DNA of 64,000 nt from Yersinia aleksiciae (lineage in GTDB: Bacteria > Pseudomonadota > Gammaproteobacteria > Enterobacterales > Enterobacteriaceae), in assembly GCF_001047675.1 (NCBI RefSeq), contig NZ_CP011975.1, forward strand, positions 3,574,073 through 3,638,072. Reading direction: 5' to 3'. Numbering within the stretch: the stretch's first letter is position 1; the number at the start of each line of letters is the position of its first letter. A program made the translations under genes and the position numbers. The notes beneath the pieces are model-generated. The model had not been told where the DNA came from, searched no databases, and worked only from the letters and a program-made list of their open reading frames with translations. Below, in pieces: positions 36,003-45,874 of the stretch.

Positions 36003-36842
36003 ATGAAAAAAACAATGATGACAAAAACACGCGTTTCTGGCTTGGTCCGTGCGGCACTACTGACGGCGCTGGCATCGACTTTCACTCTATCGGCACAAGC
36101 GGCCGAGGCACTGCGCGTCGCGGCAGATCCGGTTCCTCATGCAGAAATCCTGCAATTTGTACAAAAACTGGACCCATCACTGAATCTGAAAGTCATTGAG
36201 ATCCCCAATGGCGTGAACTCCAATGAGTTGTTGGCCCATGGTGATGTTGATGCCAACTACTTCCAGCATGTGCCCTATTTGCGTTCCCAAGAGCAGGCGT
36301 TAGGGCAGAAGTTTGCCGTCGCCGCGACCGTGCATATTGAGCCGTTGGGGGTCTACTCCCACAAACATAAAACCTTTGCTGATGTGCCGGATAAAGGCAG
36401 CGTAGCAGTACCCAATAACGTCACCAACCTCAGCCGTGCGCTCTATTTATTGCAAGATCAGGGGCTGATTACCTTAAAACTGGGCTTTACTGATCCGGCT
36501 AAAAATCAGGCCACCCCGAAAGATATCGCCAGTAATCCCAAGCACCTGAAAATTTTGGAAATCGAATCACCGCAGATCCCACGGTCACTGGATGATGTTG
36601 ATTTGGCGGTCATTAATGGCAACTATGCACTGGAAGCCGGACTGAACCCAGCAAAAGACGCACTGGGTCTGGAGAAAGCTGCCGGTAACCCGTATGCCAA
36701 TATTCTGGTCACCACGCCATCGCTGGCAAATGACCCACGCATCTTACAGTTGGCGAAAGATTTGCAGTCACCGGAAGTGGCGAAATTTATCACTGAAAAA
36801 TACGCCGGTTCAGTCATCCCGGTGGCAGGCAATAAATCATGA
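36003..36842 (+). CDS. MetQ/NlpA-family substrate-binding protein
   Basis: About 279 residues. Signal peptide (to SAQA near residue 33) lacks a lipobox cysteine, so unlike E. coli MetQ it should be a soluble periplasmic protein. The family core is clear: [79 protein letters not shown]. Ligands are methionine or a related thioether or sulfonium. I favour the ATG at 36003 over those at 35994 and 35997. Its stop overlaps metN (ATGA). Confidence 0.85.
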   Translation: MKKTMMTKTRVSGLVRAALLTALASTFTLSAQAAEALRVAADPVPHAEILQFVQKLDPSLNLKVIEIPNGVNSNELLAHGDVDANYFQHVPYLRSQEQALGQKFAVAATVHIEPLGVYSHKHKTFADVPDKGSVAVPNNVTNLSRALYLLQDQGLITLKLGFTDPAKNQATPKDIASNPKHLKILEIESPQIPRSLDDVDLAVINGNYALEAGLNPAKDALGLEKAAGNPYANILVTTPSLANDPRILQLAKDLQSPEVAKFITEKYAGSVIPVAGNKS

Positions 36843-37825
36843 TCAGCATCGAACGCCTGAGTAAAACCTATCCGCAAGGAGGGCTGCCGATGGTGGCCCT
36901 GACGGAGGTCTCGCTAGCGATCCCTACCGGCTCGGTGTTCGGTATTATTGGCCGCAGTGGTGCGGGTAAAAGCACCTTAATCCGCTGTTTGAACCTACTG
37001 GAACGGCCCACTTCGGGCCGTATTCAGGTAGATGGTCGTGAGTTAACCACCCTTTCTGACCGAGAATTACGTCTGCAACGGCAGAATATCGGCATGATTT
37101 TTCAGAATTTCCATCTACTCCATTCACGTAATGTTTGGGACAACATTGCAGTTGGCTTGGAAATTATTGGTATGCCCAAGCCGCAACGCCAGCAACGGGT
37201 CGCCGAATTATTGGACTTAGTTGGATTGAGTGACAAAGCTTATGCTTTCCCCTCGCAGCTATCGGGGGGGCAAAAACAGCGCGTCGGCATTGCCAGGGCG
37301 CTGGCGGCCAAACCGGCCTACCTGTTATCGGATGAGGCCACCAGTGCGCTGGACCCCGAAACCACCGCCTCAATATTAGCGCTGCTGCGCGATATTAACC
37401 GCCAGTTGGGGTTAACCATCGTGCTGATTACCCATGAGCTGGATGTGGTGAAATCTATCTGTGATAACGCCGCCTTGCTTGAGCGCGGACGGGTGGTGGA
37501 GACCGGGGTCATCGCGGATTTACTGGCGTCCCCTCAATCGCGTTTGGGTCGGTCATTGTTACCGACCTGCGGCCCGACCTCGCTATCCGGCACGCCTGTT
37601 GCGGAGCTGACCTTCTTTGATACTTTATCAGCTTCACCGGTGCTCAGTGAGTTGGCGCAGCAACATGCGGTGGGTGTCACCCTGCTGGGTGGTGGCGTAG
37701 AATCCATTGGTGGTCAACGGGTTGGGCGCTTACAGGTTAATTTCAGCCACCCAGACGGCGGGCTAAATTTGGCTGAAATATTACAATTTCTCAATGAGCG
37801 TGGCGTGAGGGCTGAACTGATATGA
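36839..37825 (+). CDS. MetN-type ABC ATPase
   Basis: 328 residues. Walker [18 protein letters not shown] near 38-54, signature [15 protein letters not shown] near 140, [11 protein letters not shown]alker B region near 163 and [10 protein letters not shown]-loop. The last 90 residues form the NIL ligand-sensing domain typical of MetN, which inhibits transport when methionine is high. Probably a second, specialised Met-type importer rather than the housekeeping one. Couples to both neighbours through ATGA overlaps. Confidence 0.88.
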   Translation: MISIERLSKTYPQGGLPMVALTEVSLAIPTGSVFGIIGRSGAGKSTLIRCLNLLERPTSGRIQVDGRELTTLSDRELRLQRQNIGMIFQNFHLLHSRNVWDNIAVGLEIIGMPKPQRQQRVAELLDLVGLSDKAYAFPSQLSGGQKQRVGIARALAAKPAYLLSDEATSALDPETTASILALLRDINRQLGLTIVLITHELDVVKSICDNAALLERGRVVETGVIADLLASPQSRLGRSLLPTCGPTSLSGTPVAELTFFDTLSASPVLSELAQQHAVGVTLLGGGVESIGGQRVGRLQVNFSHPDGGLNLAEILQFLNERGVRAELI

Positions 37826-38493
37826 ACAGCGGCATGAGTTGGCAGGATCTGCTGGCATTGGTGACGAATGCCACCGGCGAAACCATTTACATGGTGGTGA
37901 TCGCCACCTTTTTCACTGTTTTGATTGGCCTGCCATTAGGGGTTTTGTTATTTGTTTCGCGCCCGAATGGCGTCTTACCCGCCCCTCGACTGAATACGCT
38001 TATTGGTGCCATTGTGAATCTGGGGCGCTCGATGCCCTTTGTGGTGCTGTTGATTGCACTAATTCCGATTACGCGCTGGATTATCGGCACCACCTTGGGC
38101 AGCACGGCGGCGATTGTCCCCATCACCTTGGGGGCCATCCCATTCTTTGCCCGAGTGGTGGAAGCGGCCTTGGATGAAGTCGACAAAGGGCGGATCGAAG
38201 CCATTTTATCGATGGGCGGTTCGGCCAGGCATGTGATTCAAAAAGTGTTATTACCGGAAGCACTCCCTGCCTTATTGGCTGGAGTGACCTTAACGGTTGT
38301 GATGCTGGTAGGGTTCTCCTCCATGGCGGGTGTTATTGGTGGTGGCGGCTTGGGTGATTTGGCCATTCGTTATGGTTATCAACGCTTTAATAATGAAGTG
38401 ATGGTCGCGACATTAATCATTCTGGTGATTTTGGTACAAGGTGTACAAAGCCTGGGTGATAAGTGGGTCAGGTCATTGGCGCACCGGCGGTAA
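37822..38493 (+). CDS. MetI-type ABC permease
   Basis: 223 residues, five membrane segments, with the permease loop [15 protein letters not shown] near 72 and [21 protein letters not shown] near 115-135 that contacts MetN. Last gene of the 2OG-oxygenase/importer operon. Beyond it, 38494-38778 shows no clear gene; a 71-codon open stretch there is unconvincing. Confidence 0.9.
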   Translation: MNSGMSWQDLLALVTNATGETIYMVVIATFFTVLIGLPLGVLLFVSRPNGVLPAPRLNTLIGAIVNLGRSMPFVVLLIALIPITRWIIGTTLGSTAAIVPITLGAIPFFARVVEAALDEVDKGRIEAILSMGGSARHVIQKVLLPEALPALLAGVTLTVVMLVGFSSMAGVIGGGGLGDLAIRYGYQRFNNEVMVATLIILVILVQGVQSLGDKWVRSLAHRR

Positions 38494-38778
38494 CGTTTTC
38501 TGCCTTTTTTTTCGCTTATCCGTATGACCCACACGCTCTCTTTTCTCTCTCTGTTTTTGCCAGCCAGCACCGCCGGCTTACCGAAGCTCCGCACCAAACT
38601 GCGGCTGGCGATTGGAAGTTTAACTTGCAAGGTATCGCTGCCGGGGATGTGAACGAGATCGTTACTGAAGCGGCATGAAGACGATCCTACCCTGTTTGTT
38701 ATCACGGTCATGATTAAGTCAGGGAGAGAAGGCCATGTCTGGCAAAGAGCGGTTTAGTCTTTGTTTCTATTGCTGTGA

Positions 38779-38805
38779 CGTTAGGCGTGATATCCACGCC
38801 TAACG
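38779..38805. terminator. Terminator hairpin between two convergent operons
   Basis: CGTTAGGCGTG and CACGCCTAACG form a perfect 11-bp stem over five bases, twelve bases before the stop of the minus-strand gamma-lyase gene. T-runs are weak on both sides. Confidence 0.65.
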
Positions 38806-38816
38806 CATTTATCTCT

Positions 38817-39968
38817 TTAAAGCTCGCCGTTTAGCGCCTGTGCTAAATCCGCAATCAAATCTTCGGTATCCTCAATGCCCACGGACAAGCGCAGCAATTG
38901 CGGTGTGATGCCGTGTTTTAAGCGGGTTTCCAGCGGGATTGAGGCATGGGTCATGCTGTATGGCTGGCTGATCAAGCTTTCGACGCCACCGAGACTTTCG
39001 GCCAGAGTAAACAGGTGTGAGCGCTTAATCACCGCACGGGCGTAGGTGTCATCCCCCTTCAGCCGCACCGAAATCATGCCACCAAAACCGGCCATCTGTT
39101 TAGCTGCCAGCCCGTGTTGTGGGTGACTTTTCAGCCCCGGATAGTAGACATTCTCCACTTGCGGCTGCTGTTCAAGCCATTCGGCGATACGCTGTGCACT
39201 GTGGTTATGTCGCGCCATCCGCAGCGCCAAGGTGCGTAAGCCCCGTAGTGTCAGGAAGCTGCTGAAGGGATCCAGAATTCCGCCGACTGCGTTATGCAAA
39301 AAGCCCAATTGCTCCGCCAGTTCTGGATTGTTACCCACTGCCGCGACGCCGGCGACCACATCAGAGTGACCGTTAAGGTATTTGGTTGCTGAATGCACCA
39401 CAATATCAAAACCCAGATCCAGCGGGCGTTGAATATAAGGTGAGGCAAAGGTGTTATCGGCCACACTGATGAGTCGGTGCTTTTTGGCAATAGCCGCAAT
39501 AGCAGCCAGATCCGCCAGTTTTAACAGCGGATTGGTTGGCGTCTCCACCCAGATCATTTTGGTATCGGGCTGAATCGCTTGCTCCAGTGCGACGGTATCG
39601 GCAGGGGAGACATAAGTCACCCGCAAACCGGCGGTGCGGCTGCGAACCTTCTCCAACAGGCGATAGGTACCGCCATAAAGATCATCAACCGCAATGATGT
39701 GGCTGCCTTGATCCAGCAGTTCAAGCACTGTTGAGCAGGCCGCCAAGCCAGAAGCGAAAGCATAACCACGAATGCCGCCTTCCAGCTCGGCAATGGCCTG
39801 CTCTAGCGCGCTACGAGTCGGGTTACCACTGCGGGAGTATTCATAACCGGTATGTTCGCCGGGGGCTGGTTGCGCAAAAGTGGACGTTGCGTAAATGGCG
39901 GGCATCACTGCGCCGGTGCTGTCGGGGGTGTAACCCGCGTGGACGGTTAGGGTATCGAACTTTGCCAT
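38817..39968 (-). CDS. Cystathionine gamma-lyase/synthase family enzyme
   Basis: 383-residue PLP enzyme of the Cys/Met metabolism family. PLP lysine in HSATKYLNGHSDVVAG near residue 197; YEYSRSGNPTR near 43, DDLYGGTYRL near 93, WVETPTNPLL near 140 and SLGGVESLISQP near 325. Paired with a cystathionine beta-synthase gene 25 bp upstream, so gamma-lyase (cystathionine to cysteine) is the likely direction, giving reverse transsulfuration (MccB-like). A MetB-type synthase cannot be excluded from sequence. Confidence 0.88.
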   Translation of the reverse strand: MAKFDTLTVHAGYTPDSTGAVMPAIYATSTFAQPAPGEHTGYEYSRSGNPTRSALEQAIAELEGGIRGYAFASGLAACSTVLELLDQGSHIIAVDDLYGGTYRLLEKVRSRTAGLRVTYVSPADTVALEQAIQPDTKMIWVETPTNPLLKLADLAAIAAIAKKHRLISVADNTFASPYIQRPLDLGFDIVVHSATKYLNGHSDVVAGVAAVGNNPELAEQLGFLHNAVGGILDPFSSFLTLRGLRTLALRMARHNHSAQRIAEWLEQQPQVENVYYPGLKSHPQHGLAAKQMAGFGGMISVRLKGDDTYARAVIKRSHLFTLAESLGGVESLISQPYSMTHASIPLETRLKHGITPQLLRLSVGIEDTEDLIADLAQALNGEL

Positions 39969-39993
39969 GATAAAAATCCTTAGTAAGAGAAGA

Positions 39994-41361
39994 TTAAGCC
40001 AGCTTTTGACGCCAGGTATTCAAAACATCGGTACGGGTAATCAGGCCGAGGAAGCGCTCGCCATCCAGTACCACCGCGACATGACCATCATTAAAAGTGG
40101 CCAACAGAGAGCGGTAATCCGCCTCTTTTTGTAACGTGTTGACCTGACGAGTCATCGCGGTACTGGCGGGTAATTTGAAATGGCTGGCATCGGCTTGCAC
40201 TGCATTCAACAGATCCCACTCGTCGATTAACCCCACCACTTTTTCACCCTCTAACACCGGCAACTGCGAGATGTCATACAAGCGCATCCGGGCATGGGCG
40301 ACCGCCAGCGTATCTTGTGGCGAGACAGAAATGGTCGCGCCATCCTGATGGCTATAGGTGATGAAATCCCGTAAATCGCCATGCTGCGGCTTGCTCAGTA
40401 AACCCTGCTCCAGCAACCAGTAATCGTTGAACATTTTGGACAGATATTTATTACCGCTGTCACAGACAAAAGTGACCACCCGTTTGGGGGTGGTTTGCTC
40501 GCGGCAATAGCGCAATGCCGCTGCCAGCAAGGTGCCGGTGGAGGAGCCTGCCAGCACCCCCTCTTCCCGCAATAGGGTACGGGCGGTGCTGAAGGCTTCA
40601 GCATCATCAATTCGATAGGATTTTTTCACCTGAGAAAAGTTGCTCAGCGGCGGGATAAAATCCTCCCCAATGCCCTCGACCAACCAGCTTCCCGCATCGC
40701 CAATCTGCGAGCTGTCGACATAGTCGGCCAAAATAGATCCCGCGGGGTCAGCCAAAACAAATTCCGTCGCCGGTGAAACATCGGCGAAATATTGGCTTAG
40801 GCCACTGAGTGTGCCACTGGAGCCGACGCCCACGACGATGGCATCAATCTGTTCGCCCATCTGCTGCCACAGCTCTGGGCCAGTGGATGTTCGGTGTGCA
40901 GCGGGGTTGGCCGGATTATTGAATTGGTCGATATAGAAAGCACCGGGGGTCTCCTGCGCCAGTCGCAGGGCATAATCCTGATAATAAGCCGGATGGCCTT
41001 TACCCACATCTGAACGGGTCAGTAACACTTGTGCGCCCAAGGCCCGCAGGTGGAAAATCTTCTCCTGACTCATTTTATCCGGTACCACCAAAACCAGCTT
41101 GTAGCCCTTTAGCGCGGCAACCAGTGCCAGCCCGAGGCCAGTATTGCCCGCGGTTGCCTCAATAATGGTGCCGCCGGGCTGCAACAAACCCTCTTTTTCC
41201 GCCTGCTCAATCATGGAGAGTGCGACGCGATCTTTAATCGAGCCACCGGGGTTCTGATTTTCCAACTTCACAAACAACTGGCACGGGCCGGTATCAAAGC
41301 GGGTCAGCTCCAGAAGTGGGGTGTGGCCGATCAGATCAAGCACCGAGCGTGGGATAGCCAT
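39994..41361 (-). CDS. Cystathionine beta-synthase with CBS pair
   Basis: 455 residues. The N-terminal PLP fold II domain (1-330) has LENQNPGGSIKDRVAL near 33-48 (PLP lysine in SIKDR), EATAGNTGLGLALVA near 68 and GVGSSGTLSG near 175. The C-terminal Bateman module is two CBS domains (about 335-450, ending in VVLDGERFLGLITRTDVLNTW). Condenses serine with homocysteine to cystathionine. The ATG at 41361 has GGAG six bases upstream. Rare in enterobacteria; with the gamma-lyase it makes cysteine from methionine-derived homocysteine. A MetJ-like array lies upstream. Confidence 0.88.
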   Translation of the reverse strand: MAIPRSVLDLIGHTPLLELTRFDTGPCQLFVKLENQNPGGSIKDRVALSMIEQAEKEGLLQPGGTIIEATAGNTGLGLALVAALKGYKLVLVVPDKMSQEKIFHLRALGAQVLLTRSDVGKGHPAYYQDYALRLAQETPGAFYIDQFNNPANPAAHRTSTGPELWQQMGEQIDAIVVGVGSSGTLSGLSQYFADVSPATEFVLADPAGSILADYVDSSQIGDAGSWLVEGIGEDFIPPLSNFSQVKKSYRIDDAEAFSTARTLLREEGVLAGSSTGTLLAAALRYCREQTTPKRVVTFVCDSGNKYLSKMFNDYWLLEQGLLSKPQHGDLRDFITYSHQDGATISVSPQDTLAVAHARMRLYDISQLPVLEGEKVVGLIDEWDLLNAVQADASHFKLPASTAMTRQVNTLQKEADYRSLLATFNDGHVAVVLDGERFLGLITRTDVLNTWRQKLA

Positions 41362-41518
41362 TTCTTTCTCCAATAAAAAGGTGCTGCAATAAAAAGTGAG
41401 TTAACTGAGTGAGTTCGGTTAGCAACCTATTGACTGAATCATAGCGCCAGCGGCTTAGGCACTAAAAAGAACAAATAACCCGCCCATATTCCTTTTTGGA
41501 ATATATTTATTGATTTTT

Positions 41519-41582
41519 AGACGTTTAGGTGCTTAGGTGTCAGGACGTTCAGATAGGGAGATGTTTAGCCGTATAGCCATCA
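41519..41582. promoter_or_regulatory. Array of seven to eight 8-bp MetJ-like boxes
   Basis: From 41519 the sequence parses in strict 8-bp steps, nearly all units beginning AG, against the Met box AGACGTCT. Good units are AGACGTTT (41519), AGATGTTT (41559) and AGCCGTAT (41567); weaker ones such as AGGTGTCA and GGACGTTC lie between. MetJ dimers bind such head-to-tail arrays cooperatively. It sits about 160 bp upstream of the beta-synthase gene and 215 bp from dacC. The rest of 41362-41795 holds no gene. Confidence 0.75.
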
Positions 41583-41795
41583 AAAAGCAGTAAAGCCGGG
41601 GTCTTTACAAAACAAAACGTAAAACTATGCCCAATTGACACGGCAATGGGATAAATTTAGAAAAGGTAGTGAAGTATGACTAAACTCATGATTCAGTATC
41701 AGTAGAAAGACGTTATTTTTTCGCTAATTGGACAGTGACACATTTCAGAAACACCACTTATCTCCAATTATTTGCAAGGATACTCTGGCGACCCC

Positions 41796-43001
41796 ATGAT
41801 GAAATTTATCCTCCCTTTCAAGATAAAAAAATTGACATTCAGTGCCGGTTTATTGCTCTTGGCACTGCCCGCAGCACACGCGGCTGATGATCCGGCGGTT
41901 CCTCCGATCGACGCCAAAGCCTATGTATTGATGGATTACAACAGTGGAAAAGTGCTGGCTGAAGCGAACAGTGACCAGCGCCTTGATCCGGCCAGTTTGA
42001 CAAAAATTATGTCCAGCTATGTGATTGGACAGGCGATTAAAGCCGGTAAAGTGCATCCCGATGATTTAGTGACAGTGGGAAAAGATGCTTGGGCTACCGG
42101 TAATCCGGCGCTGCGTGGCTCTTCGCTGATGTTTTTAAAACCGGGCGATCAGGTGAAATTGTCCGATTTGAATAAAGGCATTGTGATTCAGTCCGGCAAC
42201 GACGCCAGTATCGCGCTGGCGGATTATGTGGCGGGCAGTCAGGACAGTTTTGTTGGTTTAATGAATAATTACGCCAAAGCATTGGGCCTGACGAATACGA
42301 ACTTTATGACCGTGCATGGCCTTGATGCACCGGGGCAGTACAGTACCGCCCGTGATATGGCGGTGTTAGGGCAGGCATTGATCCGCGACGTGCCAGAAGA
42401 ATATGCGCTGCATAAAGAGAAGGAGTTCACGTTTAATAAGATTCGGCAGATTAACCGTAACCGTCTGTTATGGAATACCAATCTCAACGTCGATGGCATG
42501 AAAACCGGTTTTACCACCGGTGCGGGGCATAACCTGGTGGCTTCTGCTACCGACGGGCCGATGCGGTTGATCTCTGTGGTGCTGGGTGCGCCCAGCGATC
42601 GGGTGCGATTCAGTGAAAGCGAAAAACTGCTGACTTGGGGGTTCCGTTTCTATGAAACCGTGGTGCCCATTAAAGCGACTAAGGCTTTCGTGACGCAGAA
42701 AGTCTGGTTTGGTGATACCGGGCAAGCAGAGCTTGGGGTTGCGGAGGATGCCGCTATCACTATCCCGAAAGGGCAGATGAAGAACCTCAAAGCCAGTTAT
42801 AAGCTGGATCAGACTGAACTGCGCGCGCCACTGGCGAAGCATCAGGTGGTCGGCACCATCGATTTTCAGCTTAATGGCAAAACTATTGAACAGCGCCCGC
42901 TGGTGGTGCTAAACGAAGTCAAAGAGGGCGGATTCTTTAGCCGCATGTGGGACTTTGTGATGATGAAATTCAGCCAGTGGTTTGGCGGGGTGTTGGGCTA
43001 A
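41796..43001 (+). CDS. dacC: D-alanyl-D-alanine carboxypeptidase (PBP6)
   Basis: Trims the terminal D-Ala of peptidoglycan pentapeptides in the periplasm. 401 residues with signal peptide (about 1-31, ending AHA), active-site SLTK near 68-71, SGN near 131-133 and KTG ([12 protein letters not shown]) near 235-237, then the PBP5-type beta domain and an amphipathic C-terminal anchor ([17 protein letters not shown]). I start at the first ATG of an ATGATG pair; a TTG eight codons earlier is less likely. Close to E. coli DacC along its whole length. Confidence 0.93.
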   Translation: MMKFILPFKIKKLTFSAGLLLLALPAAHAADDPAVPPIDAKAYVLMDYNSGKVLAEANSDQRLDPASLTKIMSSYVIGQAIKAGKVHPDDLVTVGKDAWATGNPALRGSSLMFLKPGDQVKLSDLNKGIVIQSGNDASIALADYVAGSQDSFVGLMNNYAKALGLTNTNFMTVHGLDAPGQYSTARDMAVLGQALIRDVPEEYALHKEKEFTFNKIRQINRNRLLWNTNLNVDGMKTGFTTGAGHNLVASATDGPMRLISVVLGAPSDRVRFSESEKLLTWGFRFYETVVPIKATKAFVTQKVWFGDTGQAELGVAEDAAITIPKGQMKNLKASYKLDQTELRAPLAKHQVVGTIDFQLNGKTIEQRPLVVLNEVKEGGFFSRMWDFVMMKFSQWFGGVLG

Positions 43002-43025
43002 TTTATTGATTACGCATTAATAATA

Positions 43026-43052
43026 CAAATGGCGACTGAAAAGTCGCCATTT
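43026..43052. terminator. Bidirectional terminator between dacC and sdaB
   Basis: AAATGGCGACT and AGTCGCCATTT form an 11-bp stem over GAAA with an A/T tail on both sides, in the 74-bp gap between convergent genes. Confidence 0.88.
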
Positions 43053-43075
43053 TACTTTCTCGATGCGGCACTCAA

Positions 43076-44443
43076 TCAGTTACAGGCCACAACCTTGATT
43101 GCTAGCCCACCACGGGAGGTTTCGCGGTATTTCGAGTTCATATCCTTGCCGGTTTCGTACATTGTTTCGATGACTTTATCCAGACAAACACTCGGCTCGC
43201 TGGTCCGGCGCAGCGCCATACGGGCAGAATTGACGGCTTGTACCGCGGAGATCGCGTTGCGCTCAATGCAAGGCACTTGAACTTGCCCGGCAACCGGATC
43301 ACAGGTCAGCCCCAGATTATGCTCCATGGCGATTTCAGCGGCGATACAGACCTGAGCAGGGCTGCCGCCCATCAATTCAGCCAGACCGGCGGCGGCCATT
43401 GAGCAGGCAACCCCCACCTCCCCCTGACAACCCACTTCAGCGCCAGAAATGGAGGCGTTCATTTTATACAGTGCACCAATCACACCTGACACCAGAAAAT
43501 AGCGGCTATAGGAGTTCTCATTTACAGGGCGAATAAACTTATCGTAGTAAGCCAATACCGCAGGAATGATGCCACATGCGCCGTTGGTCGGTGCAGTGAC
43601 AACCCGTCCACCGGCCGCATTCTCTTCGTTGACGGCCAGCGCATACATATTGATCCAATCGACAACCATCATCGGGTCGGCATTATGTTTGTCGGTGGTG
43701 ACCAGCATACGGCGTAATGCGGCGGCACGACGTGGCACTCTCATCGGGCCAGGCAATAAACCTTCAGTGTTGATCCCACGCTCAATACCAGCGCGCATGA
43801 CCTCCCAAATAGCGGCAAAGTGCGCGCTTATTTCGGCTTTACTGTGCACCGCGAGCTCATTTTGCATCACTAAGCCGGAGAGTGATAAACCGGTATCTTT
43901 ACAATGTTTTTGCAAGTCACGGGCCGAATTGAACGGGTAGGGTACCGAAACCGCGTGGCTATCTTGCTGACCAAAATGGGCTTCATCGACAATAAATCCA
44001 CCGCCGATGGAGTAATAGGTTTTACTGAAAAGCATTTCATCACCGGCATATGCCGTGATGGACATACCATTTTCATGCAGTGGTAAATTGGTTTCATGGA
44101 AGTTCATCCCGCCTTGAACGGGGAAATCAACTTCGTGGCTACCATTGGCCAGCAGTAGGCGCTCACGCAGTTCAACATCGCGGATAAAACCAGCGATGGC
44201 ATCAATATCAACGGTATCGGGCAGATTACCCGCTAAACCCATAATAATGGCGATATCTGTATGGTGACCTTTACCGGTCAGAGAGAGTGAGCCGTAAACA
44301 TCAACAGTAATGCGCGTGACGGCAGAAAGATGCCCCAGTTCGATTAAATCATCGGTAAACAGCTTGCCAGCCTTCATCGGGCCGACGGTATGGGAGCTGG
44401 AAGGACCAATACCAATCTTGAAAATGTCAAAAACGCTGACCAT
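43076..44443 (-). CDS. sdaB: L-serine dehydratase (Fe-S)
   Basis: Deaminates L-serine to pyruvate using a 4Fe-4S cluster. 455 residues: N-terminal regulatory domain (FDIFKIGIGPSSSHTVGPMKA near 4-24) and catalytic alpha domain with cluster cysteines in APTNGACGIIP near 343, CDPVAGQVQVPC near 385-396, and the penultimate C of VVACN acting as tail ligand. Lies downstream of the serine permease sdaC as in the E. coli sdaCB operon. SdaA and SdaB cannot be separated by eye; the sdaC neighbour favours sdaB. Confidence 0.93.
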   Translation of the reverse strand: MVSVFDIFKIGIGPSSSHTVGPMKAGKLFTDDLIELGHLSAVTRITVDVYGSLSLTGKGHHTDIAIIMGLAGNLPDTVDIDAIAGFIRDVELRERLLLANGSHEVDFPVQGGMNFHETNLPLHENGMSITAYAGDEMLFSKTYYSIGGGFIVDEAHFGQQDSHAVSVPYPFNSARDLQKHCKDTGLSLSGLVMQNELAVHSKAEISAHFAAIWEVMRAGIERGINTEGLLPGPMRVPRRAAALRRMLVTTDKHNADPMMVVDWINMYALAVNEENAAGGRVVTAPTNGACGIIPAVLAYYDKFIRPVNENSYSRYFLVSGVIGALYKMNASISGAEVGCQGEVGVACSMAAAGLAELMGGSPAQVCIAAEIAMEHNLGLTCDPVAGQVQVPCIERNAISAVQAVNSARMALRRTSEPSVCLDKVIETMYETGKDMNSKYRETSRGGLAIKVVACN

Positions 44444-44499
44444 ATATTAGCCTCTTAAAGGTTCTAATTATTAATTCGCTTACAAAGCCGTGGAATAAG

Positions 44500-44573
44500 A
44501 AGCCGGCGCGGACGCACCGGCTTTTGAAACGATTACTGCGTTAGATAGGCTGGCCGTGGAAGATGGCCAGCCT
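44500..44573 (-). terminator. Two hairpins in the sdaC-sdaB spacer
   Basis: AAGCCGG/CCGGCTT (44500-44523) and AGGCTGGCC/GGCCAGCCT (44547-44573) lie in the 135-bp gap right after sdaC. Together they probably attenuate read-through, so that permease and dehydratase are made in different amounts. Confidence 0.6.
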
Positions 44574-44578
44574 CAGCA

Positions 44579-45874
44579 TTATTTGCCGAACAGGCTGAAC
44601 AAGATTGCAGAGATAGCAATCAGGCCCATGATAACCACGAATACGTTACTGATATGACCGCTATATTTGCGCATCGCTGGCACTTTGTGGATGGCATACA
44701 TTGGCATCAGGAACAGCAGCATGGCGATAATTGGACCACCCAGAGTCTCAATCATGCCCAGAATGCTTGGGTTCAAGGTGGCGACGATCCAAGTTGTGAC
44801 CAGCATGAACAGCGCAGTAATGCGGTTCAGTTTGTTATGATTGATGGTTTTGCCTTTGCTACGCAGAGACTTAATCATCATGCCGTTAAAGCCTTCACGT
44901 GCGCCCAGATAGTGGCCCAGGAACGATTTGGTGATAGCAATAAAGGCAATAACCGGTGCCATGTAGGCAATGATTGGGGTATTAAAGTGGTTGGCCAGAT
45001 AAGACAAAATAGAGATGTTTTGGCTTTTCGCTTCTGCCAGATCCGCCGGTGACAGGCTCAGAACGCAGCTGAAGACGAAGAACATAACCGTGACAACCAT
45101 CATGATGTGAGCAAACGCTAAAATGCGAGAACATTTTTTCTCAGCATCTACGCCGTACTCTTCACGTTTTGAGACCGCAAACGCAGAGATGATTGGGGAG
45201 TGGTTGAACGAGAACACCATGACCGGGATCACTAACCACATGGTCATCCACAGACCGCTACCGGTACCGTTGCCGTCCATTGATACGTGTTCAAAGATGG
45301 CACCTGACCAGTTCGGGATCAGGTACACCGCTAACAACATCAATGCCGCAACAAACGGGAATACCAAGATGCTCATTGCTTTGACAATGGCGTGCTCACC
45401 AAAACGCACGATAGTCATCAGGCCAATGATCAGAATCAGTGACAGGATGGCGCGCGGTGGTGATGGCAGATGCATCTGGTGGGTAATGAAGCTATCAACA
45501 GTGTTGGTAATCGCGACGCTGTAAACCAACAAAATAGGGTAGATAGCGAAGAAGTAAAGGAGGGTAATCAGCTTACCGGCACCGATGCCGAAGTGCTCTT
45601 CAACCACTTCAGTAATGTCTTCACCCGGATTTTTACCTGAAAGCACAAAGCGGCACAGACCACGGTGAGCAAAGAAGGTCATCGGGAAAGCAATGATGGC
45701 CATCACAATCAGCGGCAACAAGCCGCCGATACCGGCGTTGATTGGCAGGAATAATACACCTGCACCAATTGCGGTACCGTATAGACCCAGCATCCACATG
45801 GTATCGCTTTTACGCCAAGTGGATGTTGAAACTTTTCCCGTGGAGGCAAGGGTGCCTGCTTGAGTAGTGTCCAT
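44579..45874 (-). CDS. sdaC: Serine transporter (proton symporter)
   Basis: 431 residues, 11 hydrophobic segments, HAAAP-family permease specific for serine. Blocks: [20 protein letters not shown] near 27-46, [14 protein letters not shown] near 218, [16 protein letters not shown] near 315. First gene of an operon with sdaB. It has a very long A/T-rich upstream region in which its promoter and regulatory sites must lie. Confidence 0.94.
   Translation of the reverse strand: MDTTQAGTLASTGKVSTSTWRKSDTMWMLGLYGTAIGAGVLFLPINAGIGGLLPLIVMAIIAFPMTFFAHRGLCRFVLSGKNPGEDITEVVEEHFGIGAGKLITLLYFFAIYPILLVYSVAITNTVDSFITHQMHLPSPPRAILSLILIIGLMTIVRFGEHAIVKAMSILVFPFVAALMLLAVYLIPNWSGAIFEHVSMDGNGTGSGLWMTMWLVIPVMVFSFNHSPIISAFAVSKREEYGVDAEKKCSRILAFAHIMMVVTVMFFVFSCVLSLSPADLAEAKSQNISILSYLANHFNTPIIAYMAPVIAFIAITKSFLGHYLGAREGFNGMMIKSLRSKGKTINHNKLNRITALFMLVTTWIVATLNPSILGMIETLGGPIIAMLLFLMPMYAIHKVPAMRKYSGHISNVFVVIMGLIAISAILFSLFGK

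Noticed and set aside
38463..38678. 71-codon open frame after metI as a possible gene remnant
   Set aside because: Starts inside metI, has no ribosome site, and I recognise no family in it.
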